Below are positions 1 to 8,081 of a stretch of 63,073 nt of DNA, piece by piece. Each line of letters begins with the position of its first letter. Within the stretch, counting starts at the first letter, position 1. The notes under the pieces are model-generated. The model had not been told where the DNA came from, ran no database searches, and saw only the letters and a program-made list of their open reading frames with translations. Made by a program: the position numbers and the translations under genes. The stretch is from Prochlorococcus sp. AG-355-I20 (GTDB taxonomy: Bacteria > Cyanobacteriota > Cyanobacteriia > PCC-6307 > Cyanobiaceae), in NCBI GenBank assembly GCA_003280895.1, contig QCDM01000006.1, positions 1-63,073 of the forward strand, read 5' to 3'.

Positions 1-1041
1 TACTGCTACGACAAGATTTCCTAATAATCCGTTCAAAATATTTAGTTGTTCTTTACTACCAAATGCTATTAATACCTGACCTGGCTGAAGTATAAAATTA
101 CCACCAGGGTTAGTAAATAATTTTTCGTTCTCTTTTATAGCCAAAATTTTTGCCCCGCTTTTTTTACCTATTCCAAGTTCAGAGAGTGATCTTTTCTCTG
201 CAGTTTCAAAAAGACTAATATCATTACTTAATTCAAATTCTTCAATTTCACATTCACTTCCTGCAAGCAGATCAAGAAAGTCAATAGCGATAGGTCTTAA
301 AGCCATTGATGCCATAGCTCGCCCTGCTGCAATATAAGGACTTACTACTATACTTGCTCCAGCTAATCTCAATTTACTTGCGGCTTCTTCAGTTCCAGCT
401 CTTGCAATTACTCTTATAGAACTTCTTATCCCTTTAGCGCTTAAAACCACATATAAATTAGCAGCATCATTGGGCAAAGTAACAACCAAACTTTTGCATT
501 TTTCTAATCCTGCCAGTTTTAACGTCTCATCAAGAGTTGCATCAGCACAAAGAACTTCTAAACCATTTTCTTCAGCAATCTTTTTTCTATCTTCGTCACT
601 CTCAACAACGATAATTGGAATATTTTGCGTTTTTATTTGGTTAGATATTTCCTGACCTACCCTCCCATATCCGCACAAAATTACATGATTTTCCATTTTT
701 CTAAGAAGTCTTTTAAAACGTAATTCGTTTACTCTTTGAAAATAGCCGGATTCGAATAATCTTACAGCTTTTTGAAAGGTAAATTGAATAAAGATCAATC
801 CGCCAACGATTACTAAAACAGTTACGATCCTGCCTTCAGGACTTAAAGGTTGAACTTCTCCAAAACCAATAGTGGTTATTGTGATTAGAACCATCCATAA
901 GCAATCACTCCATTCCCATCCCTCTGTTATTCGATAGCCAATTGCACCTAAAAAAAACAGAAAGAATAAAGAATAGATAAGACCAAACCAAGGCCTTAAA
1001 TAGTCTTTAATAAAATAGAACTCAAATAATCTAAGCTTCAT
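1..1041 (-). CDS. Two-helix potassium channel with TrkA (RCK) domains, C-terminus cut by window edge
   Basis: The 347 codons visible start at an ATG at 1041 and run off the left edge. Residues ~17-37 form the first membrane helix. A pore loop follows with the selectivity filter TTIGFGE near residue 57 (GFG instead of the usual GYG), then a second helix at ~72-92. A TrkA-N Rossmann domain begins at ~118 with VILCGYGRVGQ, and a TrkA-C domain lies near the end. This is the layout of bacterial Kch/MthK-type channels, which are gated by nucleotide or ion binding to the RCK domain at the inner membrane. Ion selectivity is inferred, since GFG filters can be less K+ selective. Confidence 0.85.
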   Translation of the reverse strand, partial: MKLRLFEFYFIKDYLRPWFGLIYSLFFLFFLGAIGYRITEGWEWSDCLWMVLITITTIGFGEVQPLSPEGRIVTVLVIVGGLIFIQFTFQKAVRLFESGYFQRVNELRFKRLLRKMENHVILCGYGRVGQEISNQIKTQNIPIIVVESDEDRKKIAEENGLEVLCADATLDETLKLAGLEKCKSLVVTLPNDAANLYVVLSAKGIRSSIRVIARAGTEEAASKLRLAGASIVVSPYIAAGRAMASMALRPIAIDFLDLLAGSECEIEEFELSNDISLFETAEKRSLSELGIGKKSGAKILAIKENEKLFTNPGGNFILQPGQVLIAFGSKEQLNILNGLLGNLVVAV

Positions 1042-1224
1042 ATCCCTTATTATCGTTAACTATTCAAAAATTTCAAAAAAATTTTCTATTATGTTCCTAA
1101 AACTATTTATTTGTTTAAGTGAAATACATATTAAGCAGGATAATAATATTTATTTTCGTGGCTCTATGCATTAAACAAATGATTACTGTCTCAGGTCTTA
1201 TTTAATAATTCATTGAAAATTAAT

Positions 1225-1356
1225 TCAAGGTTTTACCTGTACCGATTCAATAAGAAAATCAGAAGCTGTTTTTAACCAATCAGCGACTGTAAGACGAAGG
1301 TCCGGTTGAGAATATACAAGCGCGACAATAATTCCAACTAAGATTATCTTTACCAT
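1225..1356 (-). CDS. Small single-helix membrane protein, 43 aa
   Basis: This is a short ORF with an ATG start. An N-terminal hydrophobic helix (MVKIILVGIIVALVYSQPD) is followed by an amphipathic tail with a conserved-looking LRLTVADWLKTASDFL. It reads as a real gene because the hydrophobic and polar parts are cleanly separated and nothing overlaps it. Function is unknown; a thylakoid or plasma membrane location is inferred from the helix. Confidence 0.6.
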   Translation of the reverse strand: MVKIILVGIIVALVYSQPDLRLTVADWLKTASDFLIESVQVKP

Positions 1357-1433
1357 GGCAATTCAAATATTCTTATGAATTAAAGCATAACTATTTAATA
1401 AAAAGAACCTTAAATCTATAAAAAACAGATTAA

Positions 1434-1832
1434 TTAAAATTTCTCTAATTGATTAAACAAGTATTCCACTCTTCTTAGATTAACGCCTAAATCTGATTGC
1501 CCTAATCTTGCTGCAGATCTTATCTGAATAATTCCTTTTGATCTATCTACATAACTTCTTACATCAAGCTTTAAAATTTCAAGGTCATCAGGAAATCTAA
1601 AAATCAAGCTTCTACAAACACCTCTCCAATAATTTCTACCACTTTCGATAACTTCTGTACGAGGTAACCCTTCTGCCAAAGAAACAAGTTGAATAAACTT
1701 TTGATCAACATTTATTAGCTTCTTTTCTAATAAGACACTATTTAATGGATTAGTTATTGGAGCAAGACCTTGGATTGAGGAAACCATATTTTTTAATAAC
1801 GATGTAGATGTTCTAACCGATTTCATACACAA
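1434..1832 (-). CDS. Conserved hypothetical protein, 132 aa, soluble
   Basis: No membrane segment or known motif was recognised. The protein is helical and basic in its C-terminal half (RSAARLGQSDLGVNLRRVEYLFNQLEKF) with a central SGRNYWRGVCRSLIFRFPDDLE stretch split by charged residues. Two starts are possible, Met1 or Met3 (ATGTGTATG). Composition and codon use are like the neighbouring core genes, and the DUF-like length suggests a picocyanobacterial conserved protein of unknown role. Confidence 0.7.
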   Translation of the reverse strand: MCMKSVRTSTSLLKNMVSSIQGLAPITNPLNSVLLEKKLINVDQKFIQLVSLAEGLPRTEVIESGRNYWRGVCRSLIFRFPDDLEILKLDVRSYVDRSKGIIQIRSAARLGQSDLGVNLRRVEYLFNQLEKF

Positions 1833-1908
1833 AGTGAGAGAAAAAAGTAAAGAATTTTCCCATAAATTTGATCTCTTTATAAAGATTCCTTATTTTGTGA
1901 TCAAAATT

Positions 1909-2046
1909 CTAAAATTTGAGATTTTTTATTATTTTTTTTGATAGAGATGGTTGCCTATTTTGTTTACTATTTAGTTTCCTAACCCATAAAAAAACTCCCA
2001 CAAACAAAAAAATTTCAACAATAATTCCGACCTTTATTAAACTCAT
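1909..2046 (-). CDS. Small membrane protein, 45 aa
   Basis: One N-terminal helix (MSLIKVGIIVEIFLFVGVFL) is followed by a strongly basic tail (WVRKLNSKQNRQPSLSKK). The start codon overlaps the stop of the upstream 30-codon ORF as ATGA, so the two are probably translationally coupled. The opposite-strand reading frame in this interval is a shadow. Function unknown. Confidence 0.55.
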   Translation of the reverse strand: MSLIKVGIIVEIFLFVGVFLWVRKLNSKQNRQPSLSKKIIKNLKF

Positions 2047-2135
2047 TTTTTATCCTCTTTTTTCTTGTTGGTTCCCTCAATGTATGGCACAAGAATATTT
2101 AATAACCATTTTTTAAATGCATTTAAAGGTTTCAT
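2043..2135 (-). CDS. Micro-protein, 30 aa, upstream partner of a membrane micro-protein
   Basis: MKPLNAFKKWLLNILVPYIE is followed by a Lys-rich tail. It is short and amphipathic and overlaps the next gene (start 2046) by four bases in the ATGA arrangement. It lies just downstream of the 127-aa gene on the same strand, so all three may form one transcript. Support is positional and compositional only. Confidence 0.45.
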   Translation of the reverse strand: MKPLNAFKKWLLNILVPYIEGTNKKKEDKK

Positions 2136-2142
2136 AATCTAT

Positions 2143-2526
2143 TTACTTGCCTTTTCTCCACAAACTCCTTCCTTTAATGAGATCCTCTATATTTGGCCAA
2201 GCTGCTATTAATTCTTTAAGTGCTTTTCTATTAGGAGTATAGAAAACACATGACAATGCACTTATTACATAAAGTATGAACCATAACTTACTTTCTAAAT
2301 AAGCTAAAAACAAAGAGAAAAGAAAACTTCCAATAAAGAAAAAGAAAAAAGTCCTATTTAATATTTCTAATGGAGTTCTTTTAAGTCTGTTAAATTTAGT
2401 CTTTTTTTTGTCTGGTTTAGTATCTTTCAGAAATTTACTTTCGTATGAATTAATTATTTCTTCCTCTAGAACTTTTTCGTACTCTAAATTATCAATTGGA
2501 TCACTACTATCCTTTTTATTTATCAT
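2143..2526 (-). CDS. Hypothetical two-helix membrane protein, 127 aa
   Basis: A charged N-terminal domain (~residues 1-55, rich in Glu and Lys) precedes two adjacent hydrophobic helices (~60-80 and ~83-98). The short cytoplasmic-looking tail ends LIAAWPNIEDLIKGRSLWRKGK. No family was recognised. It is the first gene of a minus-strand run that continues with two micro-proteins at 2135 and 2046. Confidence 0.65.
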   Translation of the reverse strand: MINKKDSSDPIDNLEYEKVLEEEIINSYESKFLKDTKPDKKKTKFNRLKRTPLEILNRTFFFFFIGSFLFSLFLAYLESKLWFILYVISALSCVFYTPNRKALKELIAAWPNIEDLIKGRSLWRKGK

Positions 2527-2809
2527 CGGTATCTATACAGTATAAATATGTTAACTAATTTAAGAAATTTTAAAAAGTATCAAATTTTATCTGTTAACTA
2601 AAGCTATACGAACAGATCATGGTTTTGGAAATACTTCAAAATTGTCTTATTTATAAAAGATAAATTAGTCAACATATTCTTTTTAATTTTCCCAAATCTT
2701 TCGGTCATTTAAAATAATCTCTTCTATAAACTTCATAGCATTAATTAAATTGGGAGGCAATATCTAAATCTAGAGTTAAAATGGTTTAGAGATTTTAATA
2801 ATAATCTAT

Positions 2810-3121
2810 ATGCAAAGGTATTTGATTTCCTACGAATTTACAGATGGCGAGGATCAAGAAGAAGGGGCAGAAATGCTAATTAATTGGTATGAATCAGGTG
2901 GTCCCCAAAACAGACCTGAAAACTATGAGGTTCATTCTTGGATTTTTATGGTTCAAAATGGAATTGGACATTCTGTAGTGAGTGCAGATTCTCTTGAGAC
3001 AATTTGGAAGCAATGGCACCCCTGGAGAAGGTTAATGGATATAAGTATTCAGCCGTGTATGGATCTTGATGAGACAGTCGGTTTATTCAAAAAACAAAAA
3101 ATGAATACAAGGATAGTCTAA
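2810..3121 (+). CDS. DUF3303-type small protein, 103 aa
   Basis: The layout matches the cyanobacterial DUF3303 family: a first strand MQRYLISYEF, a helix with EMLINWYESGGP, a central WIFMVQNGIGHSVV strand pair, a helix around LETIWKQWHPWRRLMD, and a closing PCMDLDETV. The family is thought to be a small ferredoxin-like fold of unknown function. The ATG at 2810 gives the full domain with no extra residues. Confidence 0.75.
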   Translation: MQRYLISYEFTDGEDQEEGAEMLINWYESGGPQNRPENYEVHSWIFMVQNGIGHSVVSADSLETIWKQWHPWRRLMDISIQPCMDLDETVGLFKKQKMNTRIV

Positions 3122-3215
3122 AAATATTTCTAACTTCTAAATAAATTTCTTTTTAGTAGCGCCCAATACTACATACATATATCACTGCGTTAAAAAGGAT
3201 TAAGATTAATTTTCC

Positions 3216-3410
3216 ATGATGAATGATTCTTATCACATTTACTTCAAAGGAGAAATTCTTTTCAAGAATTTAAGTAAAGATGAATTCGAATTTGTTTGGG
3301 CAAAGCTTTATACATCATATATAAATGCCCTAAATAAAGAGTTGACCTATGAATTAATTAGCGAAAATGATATTGTGGAGCCGGTCTTAAACCTTGAGCC
3401 ATCTTACTGA
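3216..3410 (+). CDS. Small acidic hypothetical protein, 64 aa
   Basis: Starts MMNDSYHIYFKGEILFKNLS and continues with a predicted helix (KDEFEFVWAKLYTSYINAL). The pattern IYFKGE.LFKNLS..EF...W looks like a small alpha-beta protein of a kind common in Prochlorococcus accessory regions. It has no membrane helix and no recognised family. Either of the two adjacent ATG codons could start it. Confidence 0.6.
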   Translation: MMNDSYHIYFKGEILFKNLSKDEFEFVWAKLYTSYINALNKELTYELISENDIVEPVLNLEPSY

Positions 3411-3430
3411 AACAAGAACGAAATCCTAGT

Positions 3431-3673
3431 TTATGAATAAAACAAGAAAAGCTGTTTCCCTTTTATTTTGAGAAAATCTTTTTCTTCTTTGCTTATATCC
3501 AAAGCTATTTTATTTGCCTCAATTTCGACATTCGAACTATAAGTTTCAAAGTTTTCCTCTCTTTTAAATAGAGCAACAATGCCAATATCTGTTATAAACC
3601 AAATAAAATGATCAGTTTCTCCAATTGGCTCCTCTTTTAAAGAGTCAATAATCAAATCACAGGTTGAGTCCAT
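3431..3673 (-). CDS. Hypothetical soluble protein, 80 aa
   Basis: Short and acidic, starting MDSTCDLIIDSLKEEPIGET, with a central hydrophobic beta-like patch (HFIWFITDIGIVALF). No motif recognised. It is followed on the same strand, 21 bases upstream in the window, by the next minus-strand gene's stop, so the two may be cotranscribed. Confidence 0.5.
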   Translation of the reverse strand: MDSTCDLIIDSLKEEPIGETDHFIWFITDIGIVALFKREENFETYSSNVEIEANKIALDISKEEKDFLKIKGKQLFLFYS

Positions 3674-3694
3674 TTAATTATTCTAAGAGGGATT

Positions 3695-3931
3695 TTAATT
3701 GCCCCCGTTGCAATACCTTACAGCCTCAGAATTGGTACCACCCTCTTCAGTAATTTCTGCAACACATTTATTGAAAAGTTTAGACTCTTTTTTTACTGAA
3801 CAGAATCCAAAAGCGATTGCAGCTAAAGCTATTGCAGATACGAAACTAGAACCAAGTTGTATAAAACCATAGGCAAACATAATATTTTTCTTTCCTGAAC
3901 ATTTTTTTGAATCCTTTTTTTCTTCTGACAT
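3695..3931 (-). CDS. Small membrane protein with Cys-containing tail, 78 aa
   Basis: A Lys-rich head (MSEEKKDSKKCSGKK) is followed by one long hydrophobic helix (~residues 18-44). The tail contains Cys residues in ESKLFNKCVAEI and AVRYCNGGN. The lone helix and possible periplasmic Cys pair are visible; function is unknown. It probably heads a short operon with the 80-aa gene downstream. Confidence 0.6.
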   Translation of the reverse strand: MSEEKKDSKKCSGKKNIMFAYGFIQLGSSFVSAIALAAIAFGFCSVKKESKLFNKCVAEITEEGGTNSEAVRYCNGGN

Positions 3932-4291
3932 TTTGAATAATTAACTTAATTTAATTTATTTGATTAAGTTTTGGTTTGAGAAATATTTGCATAGAGAAAA
4001 CCGAATTAAACAATTTTTTGATCCCATATGACAAAAATTAAAAATTTCAAGTTTAGATTGATTTTTCTTCACTTTAATTTTCAATTTGATACATCATAAA
4101 CAAAAACTTTTTAAATTTTTTATCAACATGAGCTTCTGGTATAGATATTTTTTCTTTTTTAAAAAGTAATGATCCCACAGTTATAACAAGAGATTATGTT
4201 ATTTTTTAAACTATATTTTATTTTTTTTGATGAAGTATTAATACTTAAAAATTTTTCCAGAAAAGCTTGTTTTGATAATGCTCCCGAAGAG

Positions 4292-4403
4292 TTATCCACT
4301 TTTTAAGCGTTTTTCAACAGGGTTTTCCACAATGTGTTGATTAAATTTAAAATTCTATGTGCAAAATAAAATATTATCTTCTTTTAAGAAAAAACTATCC
4401 ACA
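4292..4403. promoter_or_regulatory. Cluster of three DnaA-box-like sites in a 530-base AT-rich gap
   Basis: TTATCCACT (4292), TTTTCCACA (4323) and CTATCCACA (4395) lie within 112 bases of non-coding DNA. TTTTCCACA is the DnaA-box form reported for Synechococcus. The gap 3932-4464 holds no supported gene and several very AT-rich stretches. The cluster could titrate DnaA, regulate a neighbour, or be a fossil origin; it is not next to dnaN or dnaA. Confidence 0.4.
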
Positions 4404-4464
4404 AATTTTTTTTGGGATCACTATGATTTCATCTGTCACTTAATTTACTTTAAGTACAATTCCT

Positions 4465-4590
4465 ATGAATTTAAACAAGACAAAAAAGGATTTAAATCCC
4501 CAAATCAAAAAAGAGTTGGAAAAATCCAAGCTTGAAGTTCTTACTAATGAAAATGATTTTTTAGTTAAAAACCTTAAAAAGGCTGGATGA
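4465..4590 (+). CDS. Micro-protein with coiled-coil character, 41 aa
   Basis: Lys/Glu-rich and helical, ending NENDFLVKNLKKAG. The C-terminal half resembles the C-terminal part of the 57-aa protein at 8393 (NERLVNSLKKSG), so the two look like diverged copies. The ATG follows a short AT-rich leader. A real gene is inferred mainly from that similarity; function unknown. The 288 bases between 4591 and 4879 show nothing else. Confidence 0.5.
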   Translation: MNLNKTKKDLNPQIKKELEKSKLEVLTNENDFLVKNLKKAG

Positions 4591-4879
4591 TTTACTAGAG
4601 GTTATAAATAATTTTTAAACAATAAATTCTCTAATCTTCCTGTATAAGACAAAATATTTTTTGAATGATCACCCAAAAAAAACTTTAAGTTTATCAAATA
4701 TAAATTTTTTATTAAATATACAAATTATTACTCTTGATAATAAACATAAAAAATAAATCTTAGTTATATTAGTTAATCTCAATAAGAGATCAGATTAGAA
4801 ATATAAACGGGAAATCCAAAGTTTTTTAAATTATTTAATCATTTAATTTTCTGTATTCGCGTATTAATTTTTTTAAAAA

Positions 4880-5131
4880 ATGAATATCCAAGAACTTAAA
4901 TTCAACTACAAAAAGCTTTTAAAAAAAGCTTCCAAGGCAAACGGTCGAAAAGAAACCGTTTCATACTTAAATCGTGCTGCTAGAATTAAATCAAAAATCT
5001 ATTCAAACACTAAAGTAAATTGCTTTAGATGTAATGGAGCAGGTTTTCTAAGAATTTCATTAGATGAGACTAAAACATGTCTATCTTGTTATGGGAAGGG
5101 TTTTTTGATAAAAGAAATTCATCAGGTTTAA
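4880..5131 (+). CDS. Small protein with a DnaJ-type zinc-binding motif pair, 83 aa
   Basis: The N-terminal half (KKLLKKASKANGRKETVSYL) matches the 69-aa protein at 17313 (LMERASNSIGRKEAISLL), defining a small paralogous domain. The C-terminal half has two CxxCxGxG units, CFRCNGAGF and CLSCYGKGF, as in the DnaJ/HSP40 zinc centre; together they supply four Cys for one zinc. A zinc-ribbon RNA- or protein-binding role is inferred. The paralog at 17313 lacks the zinc half. Confidence 0.7.
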   Translation: MNIQELKFNYKKLLKKASKANGRKETVSYLNRAARIKSKIYSNTKVNCFRCNGAGFLRISLDETKTCLSCYGKGFLIKEIHQV

Positions 5132-5145
5132 AAATTTGTTTGTTC

Positions 5146-5301
5146 ATGAAAGATCTCATTCAAGCTCACAAAAAATTAATAAGAGCAGTAAAAGAACAAA
5201 TGGGATTTTCTGATTATGGTATGTACTGGTTGGCTTTCCTGGAAGGGGGTTTAACTATATGGTTGCTGGATAGAATATTTTTCCACTGGTTAAAGTTTTA
5301 A
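5146..5301 (+). CDS. Small single-helix membrane protein, 51 aa
   Basis: Starts MKDLIQAHKKLIRAVKEQMG, followed by SDYGMYWLAFLEGGLTIWLL and a C-terminal FFHWLKF. The amphipathic N-terminal helix and aromatic membrane segment suggest a peripheral or single-pass protein. The start at 5146 is preferred to an upstream ATG that overlaps the zinc-motif gene, as it leaves a 14-base spacing. The SDYGMYWL motif recalls DSYGIHWL in the protein at 9439. Confidence 0.6.
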   Translation: MKDLIQAHKKLIRAVKEQMGFSDYGMYWLAFLEGGLTIWLLDRIFFHWLKF

Positions 5302-5390
5302 ATTTTTATTTTGCCAAAAAATTCTAAAGGTATTAAATAAATAAATTTATCGAAAACAATTAAAAAGTTGTAGGATAGTAAAAAAACAAT

Positions 5391-5618
5391 ATGCAATTAC
5401 TGGGATTAATTCTTCTTTTAGCTAGTAGCTGGTACCTATGGAAATTGACATCAAACTTTCTTGATGAACCGACAAAAAAAGAGCTGACTAATAGTTTTAA
5501 CAACCTAAAGAATAAATTCTCTGAAGGGAAACAAAATTTCTCTAAAGCAAAAATAAGCGAAGCTTGGGAAAAATACAAAGAAGAAGGCGGTGCCTTATCT
5601 AATAAAGAAAAAAGCTAG
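5391..5618 (+). CDS. Membrane-anchored helical protein, 75 aa
   Basis: One N-terminal anchor (MQLLGLILLLASSWYLWKL) is followed by a long charged helix rich in Lys, Glu and Asn up to GALSNKEKS. It is the first of four tightly packed small membrane genes (5391-6064). Its stop overlaps the next start by one base (TAGTG), indicating coupled translation. Role unknown. Confidence 0.65.
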   Translation: MQLLGLILLLASSWYLWKLTSNFLDEPTKKELTNSFNNLKNKFSEGKQNFSKAKISEAWEKYKEEGGALSNKEKS

Positions 5619-5872
5619 TGGACTTTTTTATTATTACAAGTTTCACTAAAGATATTTCTAGAATTGATCTAATTGGTATTTTGATTGGTCATTTAATTTT
5701 TGGTGTTGCATTGACAAAGCTTTTAGATTGGAATTGGTTAAAGAACCTTATGAGTGAAGAAGATAAAACAAGGATGCTTAGAAGTTATACATGGAAAGAC
5801 TTATTAGTAGATGGAGCAATTGTGACGGTAGTTCTAGGAATAATCTTTTTGATAATTAGCATTTTTCTATAA
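5618..5872 (+). CDS. Two-helix membrane protein, 84 aa, GTG start
   Basis: The GTG start overlaps the previous stop by one base. Hydrophobic helices lie at ~17-35 (IGILIGHLIFGVALTKLL) and ~64-84, separated by a charged loop with SEEDKTRMLRSYTWKDLLVDG. No family recognised. It is followed with no gap by the 29-aa ORF at 5873. Confidence 0.6.
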   Translation: MDFFIITSFTKDISRIDLIGILIGHLIFGVALTKLLDWNWLKNLMSEEDKTRMLRSYTWKDLLVDGAIVTVVLGIIFLIISIFL

Positions 5873-5962
5873 ATGAACGTAACTTACTTTCTTCTAGTTT
5901 TTTTAATGATATCAATCGTAATTTTCACTCAAATAATCAATTCCTCCGATAAATCAAAATAA
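5873..5962 (+). CDS. Membrane micro-protein, 29 aa
   Basis: The ATG directly follows the previous TAA. Nearly the whole protein is one helix (NVTYFLLVFLMISIVIFTQI) with a short polar end. Packing between two other small membrane ORFs without any spacer argues that it is translated. Function unknown. Confidence 0.5.
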   Translation: MNVTYFLLVFLMISIVIFTQIINSSDKSK

Positions 5963-6064
5963 ATGACAGAGGTAACTAGCAACTCCTCAACTGGGTGGTA
6001 TTTAATAGCTATGGTAAGCACTTTATCTTTTTTAGCCTTAATTTACTTCGGCCAAAAAAGATAG
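5963..6064 (+). CDS. Membrane micro-protein, 33 aa
   Basis: Starts immediately after the stop of the 29-aa ORF. A polar head (MTEVTSNSSTG) leads into a helix (WYLIAMVSTLSFLALIYFG) and ends QKR, giving an N-out or N-in single-pass protein by the positive-inside rule. It is the last gene of the 5391-6064 run. Confidence 0.5.
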   Translation: MTEVTSNSSTGWYLIAMVSTLSFLALIYFGQKR

Positions 6065-6166
6065 AGTAAATTTTGAAAGACTATTTAAATTCAAAAAAAA
6101 ACCCTACAACTAATTAAGGTGCAGAGCTTTTGATTATTAGGTGGGTTGATTTATATAAATCTATTG

Positions 6167-6304
6167 ATGATGAAACCTTTTTTCTTAATTAAAGAAAAAG
6201 AGACCGATGAATGTGCTGAAGATACTGAATTCACGGTCCCTTTAATAACCGCATTTTTCGGTAGATACGACAATGAATCACCTCCTTTACTAATGTTTTT
6301 TTAA
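6167..6304 (+). CDS. Possible small protein, 45 aa
   Basis: The ORF opens with two ATG codons and encodes MMKPFFLIKEKETDECAEDT, continuing with VPLITAFFGRYDNESPP. The contents look protein-like (charged and hydrophobic blocks, few biased runs), but there is no homolog in the window and no clear ribosome binding site. It could be chance in AT-rich DNA. Confidence 0.3.
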   Translation: MMKPFFLIKEKETDECAEDTEFTVPLITAFFGRYDNESPPLLMFF

Positions 6305-6405
6305 AGATAACTAAAAAAATTTAACAAGGAAAGAAATTTGTTAAAAATTTAAAAGTTTTTTAACAAATTAACAATATAAATCTCTTTAATACAATGGTAA
6401 AAATA

Positions 6406-7071
6406 TTACCAGGGCAAAACTTCTCCGTTGGCATGCCAAAAAGTACCCGAGTTATTTTTATTTAAAGAATCAATACGTTTTAAAAGGCCATTTGCTGATT
6501 CTTCAGGACTAATTCCATTTCTTGTAAAGCCAGTCATTCTTGTACTCACTAACCCAGGATGCAAAATAGCTACATAAATATCTTCTCTAGATAGATCTAT
6601 AGAAAGTGATTTTGCTGCCATGGACAAAGCGACTTTAGACATCCTGTAACCATAAGAACTTCCAGATGTATTATCTTCAATAGATCCCATCCTACTTGTA
6701 ATAAAAGCAATTTTAGAAGATCTTTTTAAAAAATGTTTAAGTGATTGAGTCATACATATTGGGCTCAATGCATTGACTTCAAATTGCCGCAAAATACTTT
6801 TTTTATCTAAGTTTTCGAAAGAATTAAATTCATAAATTCCTGCATTAAGAATTAAGCAATCTAAATTAACTCCAGATAGTTTTTCACACAAATTTATTAT
6901 CGACTCATCTGAAGAGATTTCTATATTCTCTTCAATTCTCACTCCTAAATCTCTAAGTTCTTTTGAAGCTTTCCTACACGTTGCGATTACATTATCTCCC
7001 CTCTTATGAATTTGTCTACATAGTTCTAATCCAATACCCCTATTTGATCCTGTAATTAAAAAAGTCGACAT
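6406..7071 (-). CDS. Short-chain dehydrogenase/reductase (C-factor-like)
   Basis: A 221-aa classical SDR. The cofactor motif TGSNRGIG is at ~7-14, LILNAGIYE at ~73-81, a catalytic Ser in FITSRMGS at ~124-131, and YGYRMSK (YxxxK) at ~139-145, followed by LHPGLVSTRMT. This is the complete Ser-Tyr-Lys site with an NAD(P)-binding Rossmann fold. The short length and PG motif resemble the C-factor (CsgA-like) SDR group; the substrate cannot be told. It is the only ordinary enzyme in the first 11 kb and stands alone on the minus strand. Confidence 0.85.
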   Translation of the reverse strand: MSTFLITGSNRGIGLELCRQIHKRGDNVIATCRKASKELRDLGVRIEENIEISSDESIINLCEKLSGVNLDCLILNAGIYEFNSFENLDKKSILRQFEVNALSPICMTQSLKHFLKRSSKIAFITSRMGSIEDNTSGSSYGYRMSKVALSMAAKSLSIDLSREDIYVAILHPGLVSTRMTGFTRNGISPEESANGLLKRIDSLNKNNSGTFWHANGEVLPW

Positions 7072-7243
7072 CTCTAAACTAAAATAAATAATTAATCTAA
7101 ATCCAAATATAAATGAAAACGAACTAGAAAAAGAAAAAATTTATTAAATTCCTTATTAGATTTTTTAAGGTTATGATAAGTTATGAAATTTAAAAGAATT
7201 TATAAAAGAAAGCAAAGATATTCTTATCATCAAAATTTAATGT

Positions 7244-7450
7244 ATGGAAATTTTCAATCAAGAATTTATACAAGAGATTATTAGGTTAACGTGGAGAAAT
7301 CCTGCTTTCATGGCTATAGCTATTGCGTTAGTTTGGCTTATCCCACAATTATTTATCAGAAAAATAATGGCAAAAAAATATGAAAGAAGAAAAATAGAAA
7401 TTCAGAAAAATAAAATTCAGAAGCTTTACCCAACTAATACTCCTAAATAA
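7244..7450 (+). CDS. Small membrane protein, 68 aa
   Basis: An amphipathic N-terminus (MEIFNQEFIQEIIRLTWRNP) precedes one helix (AFMAIAIALVWLIPQLFI). A very basic cytoplasmic tail (RKIMAKKYERRKIEIQKNK) follows. Single-pass topology with the tail inside is inferred from charge. Family not recognised. Confidence 0.6.
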   Translation: MEIFNQEFIQEIIRLTWRNPAFMAIAIALVWLIPQLFIRKIMAKKYERRKIEIQKNKIQKLYPTNTPK

Positions 7451-7510
7451 GATTTTTATTTATAAGATTATCTTATGAATCAAAAAATACTTTTTGCATC
7501 TAAGTAAAAT

Positions 7511-7699
7511 ATGACCTACAAAATAATTAGAATTGATGGGAAAGATGACGAATTAACAGTTCAAAGTTTTGATAAATATTCAGATGCGTACGATTTGTTA
7601 GAGGAGCTATATGGAGATTTATGTTGTTCAGATGCTGATTATGGAGACATAACCTATTACGATATTGTGGAAAATAATTTAAAAAATATAAATGGATAA
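7511..7699 (+). CDS. Acidic soluble protein, 62 aa
   Basis: Starts MTYKIIRIDGKDDELTVQSF and is very acidic (YGDLCCSDADYGDITYYD). The beta-rich start and the SDAYDLLEELYGDL helix look like a small alpha-beta domain, as in other picocyanobacterial small proteins. Its end overlaps the next gene's start by eight bases, pointing to a bicistronic unit. Confidence 0.6.
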   Translation: MTYKIIRIDGKDDELTVQSFDKYSDAYDLLEELYGDLCCSDADYGDITYYDIVENNLKNING

Positions 7700-7901
7700 T
7701 AAAAAATGGGCTCCCTCCCAAGAAGAAAATTTAGGGGTAATAACGAGTGTGTATGAATTCATTAAAGAAGAACTTTCAGAACTTCAAAAAGAAACTGGAT
7801 GTCCCGATTCATTTATTTATGATTTTATTGGCAAAATTCAGAATGAATGGCATCCTGAATCTTGCCACTCCATAGTTAGAAATAAAAAAAGGAAAAATTA
7901 G
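7692..7901 (+). CDS. Soluble helical protein, 69 aa
   Basis: Overlaps the preceding gene by eight bases. It contains WAPSQEENLGVITSVYEFIK and a second helix ending GKIQNEWHPESCH. The IQNEWHP ending of helix 2 weakly recalls IMDEWSE in the 60-aa protein at 9643. No known domain. Confidence 0.6.
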   Translation: MDNKKWAPSQEENLGVITSVYEFIKEELSELQKETGCPDSFIYDFIGKIQNEWHPESCHSIVRNKKRKN

Positions 7902-7971
7902 AAAATATTAAATCTTCAACTCAAATTTATATAATTTCTCTAATATAATTTGAATTTAAAAAAATTAAATC

Positions 7972-8058
7972 ATGATTATTAGAATACTAGGTATTGTACT
8001 TATCCTTGGTACGATTGCATATTATGGTTTAGTTTTAACTGGGCAAAGCAATCTTTAG
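7972..8058 (+). CDS. Membrane micro-protein, 28 aa
   Basis: One helix with MIIRILGIVLILGTIAYYG and a short tail LVLTGQSNL. It sits 23 bases upstream of the TIGR02450-like gene on the same strand. Size and composition fit the many single-helix proteins in this region. Confidence 0.5.
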   Translation: MIIRILGIVLILGTIAYYGLVLTGQSNL

Positions 8059-8081
8059 TTTTTCAACTTTTAAATTTTCTC

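Noticed and set aside
4292..4403. DnaA-box cluster considered as the chromosomal origin
   Set aside because: Origins in this group lie near dnaN, which is not in the window, and three boxes are few; kept only as a regulatory candidate.
7183..7293. Short basic ORF overlapping the 5' end of the 7244 gene
   Set aside because: It overlaps a better-supported membrane-protein gene in another frame and is composed mainly of Lys, Arg and Tyr as expected from AT-rich DNA.
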